Under the pieces are notes generated by a model that saw only the letters and a list, made by a program, of their open reading frames with translations, did no database searches and was not told where the DNA came from. Below are positions 1 through 12,822 of a DNA stretch of 64,000 bases, one piece after another. Source of the stretch: Nymphalis io (lineage: Eukaryota; Arthropoda; Insecta; Lepidoptera; Nymphalidae); the NCBI RefSeq assembly GCF_905147045.1, contig NC_065889.1:8809001-8873000 (forward strand), in the 5' to 3' direction. Made by a program: the position numbers and the translations under genes. Positions within the stretch are counted from its first letter, which is position 1. Each line of letters opens with the position of its first letter.

Positions 1-1267
1 CGTGCGCGCGTCCGCGAACAACGCGCACAACACTGAGTACATGAAGAACGTTACGCTCAAGGTCAGAGCCACTTTGATAAACATTTCATTATTTTAAATT
101 TCAAAAAACAAATAATTGAGAACTGACCACAAAAAAAGTATAACTTTTATATTTCTATACAAAGTATATCAAAATAAATAAAATTGTATGTTTCTGAGTG
201 AAGTTATTTAGATTGATTCTAACCCAACTGCAGTTAGCAGATTTTCTACTACCTTTTTTATTTATCTTTCTACTTATATTTTGAGATACATTTGATAAAA
301 ACTATTGTATACCTATACCTATCTCTTAAAATACTTTTCTATTATAATAGTAAATCTTTTCTGTAATAGTTCTTGACGTTGCCACCGGGAGATGAACGTA
401 TTCAATTAGTTCCAGTACTACAAAAGATTCTGACTCTGTCTTCTGACGAGACACATAAAATACAAGCAATCGCTAAAGGTGAAAAGCTCTTTTATATATA
501 TTTTTATATTATTATTTATAACATTATCTAATTGGTCTTATTGAAACCGGACCCGGACCGGACCTGCACCAGGGTAGTATGAAAAAAACACCTAAAATTA
601 TACAAAATTAATTTAAATTTAAATATTCACAAACGCACGCTTAGTACTTATAAAACCACACCGTTCGTTCGTCACTGCGGCGCATTAGCGACTGTTTTTA
701 AGGTTTCTAACCATACTTTATAATAACGTATCCTTTTTTACTTTTAGTAAATATACTTATGTTATGTTTTGCATAAAAATAAAGTTTGCGAAAATACTCA
801 ATTTCCTATCAAACACATCTAACATGACATCTATAAATTTGATAAAAAACGAGTTGCTTATTTATTTAAATTTAAATTGGAAATGTAAAGATAGCTTTCA
901 ATTTAAATTTGTGGATAATGAAAAACTGTTAGTGGGTACTAGAAGCACAAAAATATGTCTGCAAGAAAAGAAATAAAAAAATATATTAAAAATACCTTCC
1001 CTTTTTTCTTCCAAATGCTTTATTTTTTCCCTACATAAAAAATGTGATACGTTATTTTTCTCAAAAACAGTTTTCTCGAGGCGCGTAGGTATGACTCGCG
1101 TTTTGACCGTTTGTATGAAGATAGAATAGAATAATACTGTATAAATTTATACTGTGCCTATACGGTCTATATATATATGTGTATTTAATAATTTATTTGT
1201 TTTAGGACATGATCCGAACCCGGGTAAAGGCTGGGGCAGCTATCTGCCGTGGCCCGGAGGAAAATAA
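1..1267 (+). CDS. GCC2: GRIP-domain golgin GCC2/GCC185, last three exons (5'-partial)
   Basis: Exons 1-61 (cut by the window edge), 370-478 and 1206-1267 join in phase: donor after 61 (phase 0), donor after 478 (phase 1), TAA at 1265-1267. The joined tail of about 76 residues reads EYMKNVTLK, FLTLPPGDERIQLVPVLQ, ILTLSSDETHKIQAIAKG, then GWGSYLPWPGGK at the C terminus. This is the layout of the GRIP domain, which binds Arl1-type GTPases at the trans-Golgi, and the GWxSYL-W ending after the domain is typical of GCC185 rather than golgin-97 or golgin-245. GCC185 is a long coiled-coil tether for endosome-to-Golgi vesicles; all the coiled coil lies upstream of the window. A polyadenylation signal AATAAA follows at 1373-1378. 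Family assignment is firm; the choice of GCC2 over GCC1 rests on the tail. Confidence 0.85.
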
Positions 1268-4200
1268 GACCTTCTTTCTGAAGATAGAAGTATGAAGAAA
1301 CGTCTGTGATTAGAAATATATGATGATATCGGCATTTTTTTTAGTTCTTGTGACATTTGATTGGTATTTATTAATAAAACAGTTAAGCATGTATTCACAT
1401 TAAAACCATTTATAAAATTACTTAACATAGAGTGTATAGTTAGTGAGACGAGGTCATATTTACTTTAAAGACATAACCCACATCTTTTATTAAATGTAAT
1501 ATATATATTTTAATATATAAATTTAATTATTTTTAATAATTAACACTTGCGAGTAAACTTCTTATAGATAAATGCGAGTTTTTAATACTATCGATGTTTT
1601 AAGTTTTGAATTCAATCCAGTAGAATTTAAAATTGTATATAGTTGTATGTTTGTATTTCGTTGTTACTTCATTACAGTATTAAATTTAACATCTTATAAC
1701 ATTCCATCGCATTTGTTTATAATTTTGTTTAGTAATTTAAATAATATTAATTAAAAAGAAAATAATTCTAAGCTTGTCCTTAACACCTACACCAAAAGTG
1801 TTATCTACACAAAATTTCAACTCAATTGGTTACTCCAATAGATGGTCCTGCTACACACATACTAACGTTATGGAAAGGTTAATGTTATGAAAAGCTTGTA
1901 AAAATATCTTTATCTCATAACTAAGTGCTTAATGTAAGCCATGTTAGTGACAATGAGGACAGAATTATCACATAAAACACCAGTTTCTATGTCTTATATA
2001 GAGAGTAACAAATTAAAAATTGTTTTTCTATCAGGCAGTAGCTACTATCGAACAATAAAGGTACGTCAGGGACTTTGCTTATGAAAAATTATATACTTAC
2101 ATGTATGAGTCAAAATTGTATGATGTTTTATTGTACTTACTATTTATTATTAATGAAATATGATTTAAATTGTAGTCTTAGGGCTAAATAATAACCTATA
2201 TTCCGAATATATGTTTTTTTAATAATATTTTTTTAACTAACATTGGGAAATGCGTTATTATTTTAATTTCAAAGTAAATAAATAGCGTTCCATTAATAAA
2301 TCGGTATTTCAGTTATGTTAACGATAAAGATAATTGATCATTTCAATTCATCATACCATACACGGCTATTAAAATTTGATTTACTTGTTTTTTAATGATT
2401 ATATTTATTTTTACAATAATTATAACTCTGTTACTTCAGTTAAAATTAAATTTATTGGATATTAGCAACGAAAGAAAGTAATTATATAATTGCCCTACGA
2501 TAATAATTGTTTTCTTTTTCATTTAATTTAGTAAATATTTTAGTCATAACGATTGAACGTAATAAATAGGTAGTGGTACGATTTTTGTAATTTAGCAATA
2601 AGTATGTTTTATGAATTTGAATATTATACAAAAAATAAAAACTTTCAAAATATATAATGTTTTATTTTGGCCTAAAATATACCAATAAAGTAAACTATTG
2701 TTTCATAATATAGAAATTAAAGCAAATATTAGGTTAAAATTGTTTGTTTGTTTAAATTTTTATTCTATATTTTCATAAAAAAAGAAAAATAAGCTGCATT
2801 TGTAAATGATATATTTTAGTCGTTATTTTTAAATTAAACTATTATTTTTTTATACTTGAAGTACGAGTAAAAAATATATATATATTCGAATTTCACTCAA
2901 TGTCAATTAAAATACATTTTAATTTTTGTACTCGTATTTATAAATTGAAACATCCCTGGCCACAATAATTAATAGTCTGCGAAGATAGAAGAAAATATGA
3001 ACATCCGTTTTTCTATAAGCGCTTATTTCCAGAAAACTATTATAAAATTTCGTTTAATTTCATATCGTATCAAATAAAATCTCGTTTATTATTTAAAAAA
3101 ATGTTTTTATTAAGAAATTAAACTGTATTCGTAATTAAGAAAAATAAGGAACACTTTTGATTTTATTGATTGCAATTCCCGGGTGAACTGCCATAGCGCA
3201 TGCTTGAAAATCGCTAGGAAAATTCGTCACTGCAGTTGCGAAAGGTAAGTCTCTTCAAGTTTTCTTTGTTATTAATTGTTCTCACGGAGGGAATTAATAC
3301 TGGTAAGTTAAATGAAATTATGTTTATTCAATCTACCGGTGTGGTTTCATTTGAAAATATATACTTCTTGCAAATTTTATATCCATAACTTTACCGGTAG
3401 CCCATATTAATTACGCAATTTCATGTTTAGTTGCCTAATTTATTTTTCGTCAAATGACAGTGAGAACTGTTTAAGAGATGAGTCATAATTTACATCTATT
3501 TTATCAACATGCCATATACCAATAATAATAAATGGAATGAATATATCTTTTTTGCGCATCTCCTTTTTAAAACGCCTATTTGGCCTATGCGCTTTGCGTT
3601 ATTATAAATATATTATAATAGGATTATATGTTTTCTAAATTTAAACTCATGACAGTGCACACTTTTATTTTGTTTCGCCATTGACGTTGCTTTTATTGAA
3701 TATCGCAATTACTATGATAGGAAAAAAAACAAGTTAAGTGAAAAATTGAGACAAAATACTCGCTAATTCGGTTTCCGCACAAGATGGAGGCCGTAAATTT
3801 GCCGGCAAAACCATGTGCGAATTGAAGATGTCTCCTGTACACATGCCACGTATTCCTATAGGCGACATACAACTTCTAATTTTGCAAGTCGGAGCATGTC
3901 ATTTGCAAATACATCTGTTTAAATGCATATAGTTTAGACGGCTAAAATTAGAGTGTATGCACTCTCGTGATAATAATCTATGTGATTTCTTGGTCTGATG
4001 CGCAGTATCTCTCGTTTGAAAAGTACACTATTTATCCTTATTGCTGGCGCTTACTAAATACTTTTAATATATTTTCATTGAATATTTTAAATCTTAAGCG
4101 TGAAAGGAAACTGTATAGAGTTTGATATTAAATCTCTTTAATCTCCATAAATGGTATATCTACATAGGTGGTTCAAAATCGATCGGTAGTTATGAGATGT

Positions 4201-4396
4201 TTGTAGGTATGTTGTGAGAGTCAGTCGCGAAGTGTTCTATATTTGGGTGAAAGACTGGCTGTATCGATGTCCCGGACGTCCTGCGCACGCCCGGAGCAGC
4301 TCGTCCCGGAGATTTGCACCCAGTTCAATCGAAGCCTCCCACTTAGTGCATTCCAGACTTGGGCAGTGCATTCGTTGTTTCATTTCGGCACTGTGA
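1268..4396. other. Intergenic region between GCC2 and eEF1A
   Basis: AT-rich sequence with no open frame that looks coding. It contains the GCC2 3'UTR (poly(A) signal 1373-1378). From about 4200 the base composition becomes GC-richer, as expected upstream of a strongly expressed gene. A good splice donor (AAAG|GTAAGT) lies after 3244 and an arthropod-type initiator TCAGTC at 4221-4226; either could belong to an alternative eEF1A first exon, but neither is proved. Confidence 0.5.
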
Positions 4397-4457
4397 CTTT
4401 TTAAAAGTGATTTCATTCAATTAGTCGACCTTGTTAACGCCTGGATTTATTAGGAAG
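4397..4457 (+). promoter_or_regulatory. Candidate noncoding first exon of eEF1A with TOP/TCT start
   Basis: CTTTTT at 4397-4402 resembles the polypyrimidine (TCT/5'TOP) initiator used by translation-factor genes. The stretch runs to a donor AAG|GTAATT after 4457. A matching acceptor TTTATCAG lies before 5582, 35 bases upstream of the eEF1A start codon. A short TOP-type noncoding exon followed by an intron just before the ATG is also the layout of vertebrate EEF1A genes. If right, eEF1A mRNA would be under TOR/LARP1-type translational control. The start site is inferred from motifs only. Confidence 0.45.
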
Positions 4458-5616
4458 GTAATTTAAAAAAAAAGAAACAAATTTGTCTTTGTTAGGTATG
4501 TCTTATAATATTAAATGAGCAATTGTTTTAAATAATTCTTTTGCGTATATCGGTAACGGCCCTAACGTTTGACTCAAATTTTATATTTAGATAAGGTTTT
4601 GCTTTCCAAGTTAATGTGTATAAAAATACTTTTTTTATAATTGATTAAAGAGCGGAGCTCGGTCACCCAGGTACTTATAGTTATCAGACCTCGGTGATTG
4701 ATGACGTTGATAGATTAATTTAAATTTACAATTTATTCGAAAGTTGTTTTCTGTATTACTATACAAAAGAACATAAATGTATTAAATTATTGTCGAACTT
4801 TTCAAGGTATTTTTTATAATTGGAAGAAAATAAGCATTGAGGTCGTAGTGATGTCTAATTTACTGTTCCGGTTCCCTAGTTATTAAAATATTTATTCTTA
4901 ACAAATAACGAAAATAACAACCGAAGTCATTCGAAGAAATAGGAAATACATATACAGAATATTCAACTGCTCCTTTGGCCTAGGTTGATTATAAAACAAT
5001 AATCTTTCTTTTGTTCTTTGTTAGTTATTAGCAATAGAGTATTTTGAAGAATGCACTTTTATTTTCAAGAATGCACTTAGACTCTAGGAGTAGGTTAATA
5101 CCAAACGCATTAAGTATACTTACAATTTTTAATTTGTTGAAAAGAAATAGGTATTGTAATTGCATTAAAATATGGAAATTCTGTATCCCGTAACTTACAT
5201 AAACGCCTACGCACTAGACGCACAATTACAGACATAAGCAAGGTCGTCAAGCAGCCAAAGTGTTGTATAATATTGACATTAGAAGCAGAAACGGGCAACC
5301 TGTTAAATTGTGCAATTATAACAATAATGCCGCATTAGGCCAATGCGCAAAAATATTAGATGACTTTCAAACATTGTATTTAACACCATCTGTGGTTATA
5401 TAATAACTAAGTAAAGGCTATTGTAGCCTAGTATCGGTAACATTGTAAGAAGTTATAGATGGGTGAAATATGATGAAGGCATGTTTTTAACAAAATAACG
5501 TTGTTAATCAACAATGAGAAGTATATATTCAACTGAATTAAAAAAAATCTATATATCCTAATTATTTTGTTCGTTTATCAGATCTTAATTGTTGAAATCG
5601 CGCAATCAAAACCAAA

Positions 5617-8600
5617 ATGGGTAAGGAAAAGACGCACATTAACATCGTCGTAATCGGCCACGTCGACTCTGGCAAGTCGACCACCACTGGCCACTTGATC
5701 TACAAGTGTGGTGGTATTGACAAGCGTACCATCGAAAAGTTCGAGAAGGAGGCCCAAGAAATGGGCAAGGGTTCATTCAAGTATGCTTGGGTAAGATTTC
5801 TTCCCTAAGAACAAGTAGGGTAACAATTTGTAGTCGCGGAATATTTACGATAGTTATATACCTGCAGGTATTGGACAAATTGAAAGCGGAACGTGAGCGC
5901 GGTATTACTATCGACATCGCCCTGTGGAAGTTCGAAACCGCTAAATATTATGTCACCATCATTGACGCACCCGGTCACAGGGATTTCATCAAGAACATGA
6001 TTACTGGAACGTCTCAAGTACGTGTTACGGTTAAATAAAAAAAGTAAATATAAAAGTAATCGGGAATTGTTATTACCGCAAGTGTATTTTGTTTCGAAAC
6101 AGGCTGATTGTGCAGTTCTGATCGTGGCAGCCGGTACTGGTGAGTTTGAAGCTGGTATAAGCAAGAACGGCCAGACGCGTGAGCACGCTCTGCTTGCCTT
6201 CACGCTCGGCGTGAAGCAGTTGATTGTTGGTGTTAACAAGATGGATTCCACCGAACCTCCGTATCACGAGGCGCGTTACGAGGAAATCAAGAAGGAAGTG
6301 TCTTCTTATATCAAAAAGATTGGTAAGTTTTTATATATAAAACTTGTATTTTGTAATTATAAGAATAAATAATTTATTATTATATTAAACCCCCTTAGAT
6401 AATTACTTTTAAAAACAGTAGGTAATTAATATAGTGTATTTAGGTACCTATATCTAAATTATAGCCTACGTAGTAACGTTATTTTGATCATTTAATAATA
6501 ATTCTTAATTTTTTTTTGGCAAAGGATGTAACTCAAATATTTGATAAATAATTCATAAGTAGCATAATAAGAACCTGTTCTGGGAGTGAATAAATATTCG
6601 GTTACTAGGCTACAATCCGGCGACGGTGGCTTTTGTGCCCATCTCGGGCTGGCACGGCGACAACATGCTGGAGCCGTCCGACAAGATGCCCTGGTTCAAG
6701 GGATGGACCATCGACCGCAAGGACGGCAAGGTCGAGGGCAAGACCCTTATCGAGGTCAGACATCTATACTAATTTAAAGAACATACATCATTAAATCGAT
6801 ATTTTTTTATTACTTCTTCAAACATCTTATACTTTATCTTATAAAAGCAGACCTAAATGTGGTATAGCGGTTTTAACCAGCTTAATTATTTGTTAGGTTT
6901 TTTTTTATAGAATAGGTAGGCGGACGAGCATATGGGCCGCCTGATGGTAAGTAGTCACCAATGCCTAGAGACATTGACATTGTAAGAAATGTTGACCATC
7001 GCTTACATCGCCAATGCCTCACCAACCTTGGGAACTAAGATGTTATGTCCCTTGTACTGTACCTATAATTACACTGGCTCACTCACCCTTCAAACCACCG
7101 GAACACAACAATACCAAATACTGCTGTGTTGCGGTAGAATATCTGACGAGTGTGTGGTACCTACCTAGACGAGCTTACACAAAGCATTATCACCAGTAAA
7201 AAGTACTAAATTGTTTTTGGGAAAATCTTAATGTATTTGATTAGTTAGTATCTATAACATTTGACACGACGCTTCATGTGACACGGCGGCTACGTGTGAG
7301 TCGGGTATACTTATGTAGTGAGTTATTAAATAAACAAGACTAAAGACTAAAACGACCAACATATATACCCTGTACCTATTTATATAACCGTAACCGTAAC
7401 CGCCTGTGAATGTCCCACTGCTGGGCTAAAGGCCTCCTCTCCTCTTTTTGAGGAGAAGGTTTGGAGCTTATTCCACAACGCTGCTCCAATGCGGGTTGAT
7501 AGAATTCACATGTGGCAGAATTTCAGTGAAATTAGACACATGCAGGTGTTCATTTAGGTTACTATATATATATAGTGATAAATATATATACGTTACTATA
7601 TTACGGTGTAATAACAAATTAAATATTCCATAAATTTTGTGTTCTTAAATGGCTTTTTATATATGAAATACCCAACAAAAATAATGGTACAGGCTCTGGA
7701 CGCGATTCAGCCTCCCTCTCGTCCCACCGAGAAGCCTCTCAGGCTTCCGCTGCAGGACGTGTACAAGATCGGCGGCATCGGAACCGTGCCCGTCGGCCGG
7801 GTCGAGACCGGCATACTGAAGCCTGGTGAGGGTCTTGTATTAGTAAGATATGAGACATTAATATTGTATCATAATATTAGTATGATATTGTACTTGTAGA
7901 ACTGTCAGAATATTCGATATATATAAATTGGATATGGATAAATTATGTACGCCAAACATGAACACATTTCACACAGTATAGTGCCGTAAAATAATTGAAA
8001 ACTGTATCGATTAGGCATGGTGGTCGTGTTCGCGCCGGCCGCCATAACCACCGAAGTGAAGTCCGTTGAGATGCACCACGAGGCCCTGCAGGAGGCCATG
8101 CCCGGAGACAACGTGGGCTTCAACGTCAAGGTGATGCGCATACATACATACATACCTACATACATACATACATACATACATACGTACGTACATACATACG
8201 TACGTACATTCATACATACATACATACATTCATACATTCATACATACATACATACATACATACATACATTCATACATACATACATACATACATACATACA
8301 TACATACATACATACATACATACATTGACAGAGTAGATGTAATCTTTCCTGAAGACACACTCGTCGTGATCACTAATAATATTAATGGACTTATTTCATA
8401 GCCAATACATAAAATATAATCGCACAATTGTAATTGAATTATTAAAACTAGATACTTTGAAATAAATAAATATGTATACGACAGAACGTGTCGGTGAAGG
8501 AGTTGCGCCGCGGTTACGTGGCCGGAGACTCCAAGAACTGCCCGCCCAAGGGAGCCGCCGACTTCACTGCACAGGTTAGTTTCATCATAAAATTAATAAT

Positions 8601-11600
8601 CGTTTTTAATTTCAATATTTTGATATGAAATTAAATTAACAGCTTGCAAAAGTTCGAATTTTGGTCGTTTTAGAGGCCAAAAGTATTTGGAGCTGAACCC
8701 ACCACGTCTCTTCTAAAAATAAATAATTTCAGAATACCTTTGACCTCATAAGATGAATTATAAAGTAAATTACTATTTAACTAACTCGGTGGTGCTTGCT
8801 CTAGTCCTAGTTATTCTAAATGAAAATGATACAAAGAACTTCGATATTACTAAATCGATAGTCCCAATTGAGATCCCTAACCGTATTAACTATGTAGTCA
8901 AAACTAATCGCACGACATTAAAAATAATTTGTATTGACTTAATATTATTTTTTGTTTGATAAAACTCACTTAATGACGCGATACAACACGACTAGCGATA
9001 ATTAATTATAGTAGACGGGTTTGAAGTTTGTATGAAATTCATAATCACAGTGCAAACTCGTTTTCGATAAACATATTAGACACAAACTTCTTGGTCAACG
9101 ATTGGTCTTACGCAAACGAATTGAGTTGACGCCGAAACATCCGCTATACGTACAGATAACAAATACGAAATGTGATAATAGTAATAAATAAAATTTAACA
9201 TATAGTCTTTATTAAATAGTGGGATATAACGGAAATAGTATTTTGTACATTAGATTACATACCTACAAATTATCGTATTTCGTTTTTTTTTTTTTTTAAT
9301 TATTTTTGTAGTTCTTTTGACTCTGCGGCGCAGTCACCTCTGAAATAATTAAATACGTGTGAAATGTAAAATTAAGTTATATTTTTTAACCTGACCATTG
9401 TGAAAGAGATAGTTAGTTCCATTATGAATATTTGGAAAATTTAATTATTTAATTTCAGCAGTCGGCGGCCTTGTTACATTTTTATCATGATATGTTATAG
9501 ATTGTATAAGAGTTACAAATGCATCGCAATAATTATAAATACCAGTTTCTTGCGGCATTGTATGTGTGAAATTAACTCGGCTGTTTCTACTAAAACTATC
9601 GTAATGCTATATACTTTTTTATTCTTAAACTTTAATACTCGCACATACCTATATACTTTTATATAAGAATAAATTTGTCAATCGGCGAATAATAATGCGA
9701 TATATATATTTTTTTTTAATTTACGTAACCTGTAATTAACTATAATTAGAATGTTCGGATTGAAACGCTTGTGTTGTTCTTTACCTTACTCAATTCTAGG
9801 TGAATATAAAATATTAATTTCTAACTGTTAATGTGAATGTTTAATAAACCATATATTAAAAATAAATTCAAACAAACGTACAGTTGTAATATGATGTTTA
9901 ATTTGCTTAAAAACTCTTTGGACTAATAACATAGAATTACTGGATAAATTCATTAGGTAAAGATTATTATTGGAGCGAAATTTTACATAAGTCTTTAACC
10001 GTGCTAAATTAATATGTGTATTTATCCTAATGGAAACAGGACAGTACGCACGTAGACCGCATAATATGGACTCTGAAATCCCGTCACTTTCCGTTTTTAG
10101 GCTTGCTTAAAGAATTCGCGAACACGCGAACTAGGGCTTCTTCTAAATGATACTTTTTTTCTAAACGTTTTTTTTTCTTTTTTTTTTTATAAAATAGGAA
10201 GGCGGACGAGTATATGGGCCACCTGATGGTAAGTGGTCACCAACGCCCATAGACAATGGCATTGTAAGAAATGTTAACCATCGCTTACATCACCAATGCG
10301 CCACCAACCTTGGGAACTAAGATGTTATGTCCCTTGTGCCTGTCTGGCTCACTCACCCTTCAAACCGAAAGGCAACCAAGTACTGCACTGCTAAGTAACT
10401 GCTGCTTTGCGGTAGAACATCTGATGAGTGGGTGGTACCTACCCAGACAAGCTTGCACAAAGCTCTACCACAAGTAAAAGTATTTGTAATTTTGATCCCC
10501 TTTATCTGTTATATTTGTGATTGATGCCTAGTTGTATATCATAAGAGGGAATAAGTTCACATTCGACGTAAGTGCAGCGCAGAGCGTACTTGTGCAGATT
10601 TTGGCAAGCCGCTCGAACGTTGAGCTTATTTTCGAGGCAACTCGATGCACGTTACATTTATTTATTCTTAATAGTTCCACTTTGATACTTTTGAGAACAG
10701 ACGTTGAGTTTTTTTTTTTTTAATAAATATTTCATTTTAATTTATGCAATATTGTTAATTAATTTTAATACCAAAAATTACTCCACGCCAGATTTGTGTA
10801 AGCCCTCGAGTTTGTTCAATACATTATATTTCGACTAAGTAAATGTAGATTATTCAATAGATAAATATTTACGGTTAAAGACATTTATTTTCTCAAAAGA
10901 TACATACAAATCGCTTACAGAGAAAATTACAGAACAATAAGAATAAAAAATTGTTTAAATCGAATAGGCGTAGACAGTAAAACAATGAATGTTATAATAT
11001 CCTAATAATATAATAATGTATCGGCGCAGTGCAAGCAAGTACGAGTAGTTTGGGACGTGAAGTAGGGTAGTCTTGTAAATAAATACAGTGCGTATACAAA
11101 GTAATGACTAGTAAGGAAGGCGACACATTAGACTCATCTGATGTTTTTAAATTTTATATTTTTAAATTTTGGTGTTCATTATATAGACAGGCAATGCACA
11201 ATATATATTGTGTGTATTTATTTACGATAATGCTTATAAATATATATATATATAAATCAACTAATTTAATATTAAATGATTATTGTCATATGTAAAATGT
11301 ATAATTGATTACAATAAGTGTACATTAACAGTATTCTCTGGTACATTATTATAACATTATTTAATGTTTTGCTGCAGTTTCTAAAGAGACAAAATATAGT
11401 GTAACCGACGTTTATAGAAACAATATATATAAAACTTACGTAATTAATAAGTAAATGTAATAACTTAAATATATTTGTAAGATACATTTAGGCTTTACGT
11501 AATAAAATCTGATGCGTTAATGCCATAGTAAGTCATCGCAGAATCAAGTACATGTTAAGGGCGAATGCAGGTAATAGTGCTGAACCACCCGGGGCAGATT

Positions 11601-12822
11601 AGCAACGGGTACACGCCCGTGCTGGACTGCCACACTGCGCACATCGCCTGCAAGTTCGCCGAGATCAAGGAGAAGTGCGACCGTCGTACCGGTACTCGTA
11701 TACTTTTGATAACATTTCAATATACGAATGTTCAATATCAATTCGCCAAACGAAGATCGACAGTGATTTTTGATTTCGACGAAACGCCAACGATAATCAC
11801 CTTGTGATTAAACATATCGTGTTTAATTACTGAATTCAGTTGGACCGCGATTGAGATAATTTTCGACATTGCACCTTAAATCTTCGTTTAGGCGAATGAT
11901 AACGAAAGCAAGATATAATATAATTCGATATTCAATGTGTCACGAAATTTTCCGGTGCGAATGAATGTATAACTGGGCACAACTCATAATGATCACGCGA
12001 GGTAACTTTCAGGTAAGACTACCGAAGTGGAGCCGAAATCGATCAAGTCCGGGGACGCGGCCATCGTGACTTTGGTGCCGACCAAGGCGCTCTGCGTCGA
12101 GTCGTTCCAGGAGTTCCCGCCCCTCGGCCGCTTCGCCGTGCGCGACATGCGCCAGACCGTCGCCGTCGGCGTCATCAAGGTAACGGCTAGCGCGCGCCGG
12201 ACGGAGCTACAGGGAGTGCCTAACTCATACTGACGTCATTTTGTAAAGCTTTAAGCCTTTCAGTTCTCTCGACCCGTGACTTATCTGTTCGCATATCAAT
12301 CACGAGACTACTGGTTGGGCCAAAAAAAATTTTGGGAATAGAGCATTTTCTTGTGCAAACGAAACGGGCGCCGTGGCTCAAATCGTTCGGGAGAACATCA
12401 TCATAAGATGCACTGAATTACATAAAATGTTTTCCAGCAGTCAGATTTTAGAATCTGACTGCTACGAACTTAATATCAAACAGTAGTTATTATTATTAGC
12501 CACTGCATTTGTCTTGACGTTATTACATATAACCTTTGTGAATGTGATTAGCTCTACTAATGCTAAACCTTAGACTACCATGAATTATGCATTTTTAACT
12601 CTAAAAAATACTAAACATATTTTGAAGAACTATCATATGTATGTATAACCTTCTCTTCAGAAGGGAGAGGAGGCCTTAGCCCAGCAGTGGGACATTAACT
12701 GGCTGTGACATATGTATGGCCAATCAAATAAATTTTTGTTTTCGTTTCAGAGTGTGACCTTCAAGGAGGTTACTACAGGCAAAATCACTAAGGCCGCGGA
12801 GAAGGCCCAGAAGAAAAAATAA
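5617..12822 (+). CDS. eEF1A: Translation elongation factor 1-alpha, ten coding exons
   Basis: Coding exons: 5617-5790, 5868-6017, 6103-6322, 6609-6754, 7693-7825, 8015-8130, 8485-8574, 11571-11691, 12013-12179, 12751-12822. All junctions are GT-AG and keep phase, giving 462 codons plus TAA; the family norm is about 463. The protein is the GTPase that delivers aminoacyl-tRNA to the ribosomal A site. Visible motifs are GHVDSGKS (P-loop, residues 14-21), GITID (70-74), DAPGH with catalytic His95 (91-95), NKMD (153-156) and SGW; domains 2 and 3 follow and are complete, ending in a Lys-rich AEKAQKKK tail. Coding exons are clearly GC-richer than the introns. The familiar lepidopteran EF-1alpha has few or no coding introns, so this is probably a second (F2-like) paralog. 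The stop is followed by a long in-frame open stretch (separate entry). Confidence 0.95.
6897..7200 (-). repeat. Retroposon family A copy in eEF1A intron 4
   Basis: Read on the minus strand this is a ~300-bp element ending in a poly(A) run (T-run 6898-6907 on the plus strand). The same sequence, with its TGGGCC-CCTGATGGTAAG block and the GGTGGTACCTACC block near the other end, recurs at 10167, 15303, 34090 and 49508. The poly(A) tail indicates retroposition by a LINE. I see no tRNA-type A and B boxes, so it may be a LINE 3' end or a non-tRNA SINE. Confidence 0.8.
7388..7550 (-). repeat. tRNA-SINE family B, 3' part, in eEF1A intron 4
   Basis: Reverse complement of the 3' half of the tRNA-derived SINE seen complete at 55961-56270. 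It has the GTCCCACTGCTGGGCTAA block, the Leu/Pro-like TTGAGGAGAAGG block and the CACATGTGGCAGAATTTC block. The tail carries a short repeat of GGTTAC. The tRNA-like head is missing, as usual for 5'-truncated copies. Confidence 0.8.
8140..8325 (+). repeat. (CATA)n microsatellite in eEF1A intron 6
   Basis: About 185 bp of CATA repeats with interspersed CGTA, CATT and CCTA variants. It begins about ten bases after the exon 6 donor (exon ends at 8130) and fills roughly half of the intron. All open frames across it are repeat translations, not genes. Confidence 0.95.
10167..10479 (-). repeat. Retroposon family A copy in eEF1A intron 7
   Basis: Same element as at 6897, with a 23-base T-rich run on the plus strand (the minus-strand poly(A)) at 10167-10189 and the conserved end near 10479. 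It is slightly shortened in the middle relative to the 34090 and 49508 copies. It sits in the 3-kb intron 7, the longest of the gene. Confidence 0.8.
12648..12709 (+). repeat. SINE family B 3' fragment in eEF1A intron 9
   Basis: Only the last ~60 bases of the SINE remain (CCTTCTC, GGAGAGGAGGCCTTAGCC, CAGCAGTGGGACATT, GGCTGTGAC). The fragment ends about 40 bases before the acceptor of the last eEF1A coding exon. Confidence 0.7.

Noticed and set aside
4214..4396. 60-codon frame upstream of eEF1A
   Set aside because: It lies in the GC-rich promoter area, has no ATG start or family match, and the peptide is arginine/serine filler typical of CpG-rich sequence.
8011..8427. Tyr/Cys/Met- and Thr/His/Tyr-repeat frames on both strands
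   Set aside because: They are translations of the CATA microsatellite in an intron.
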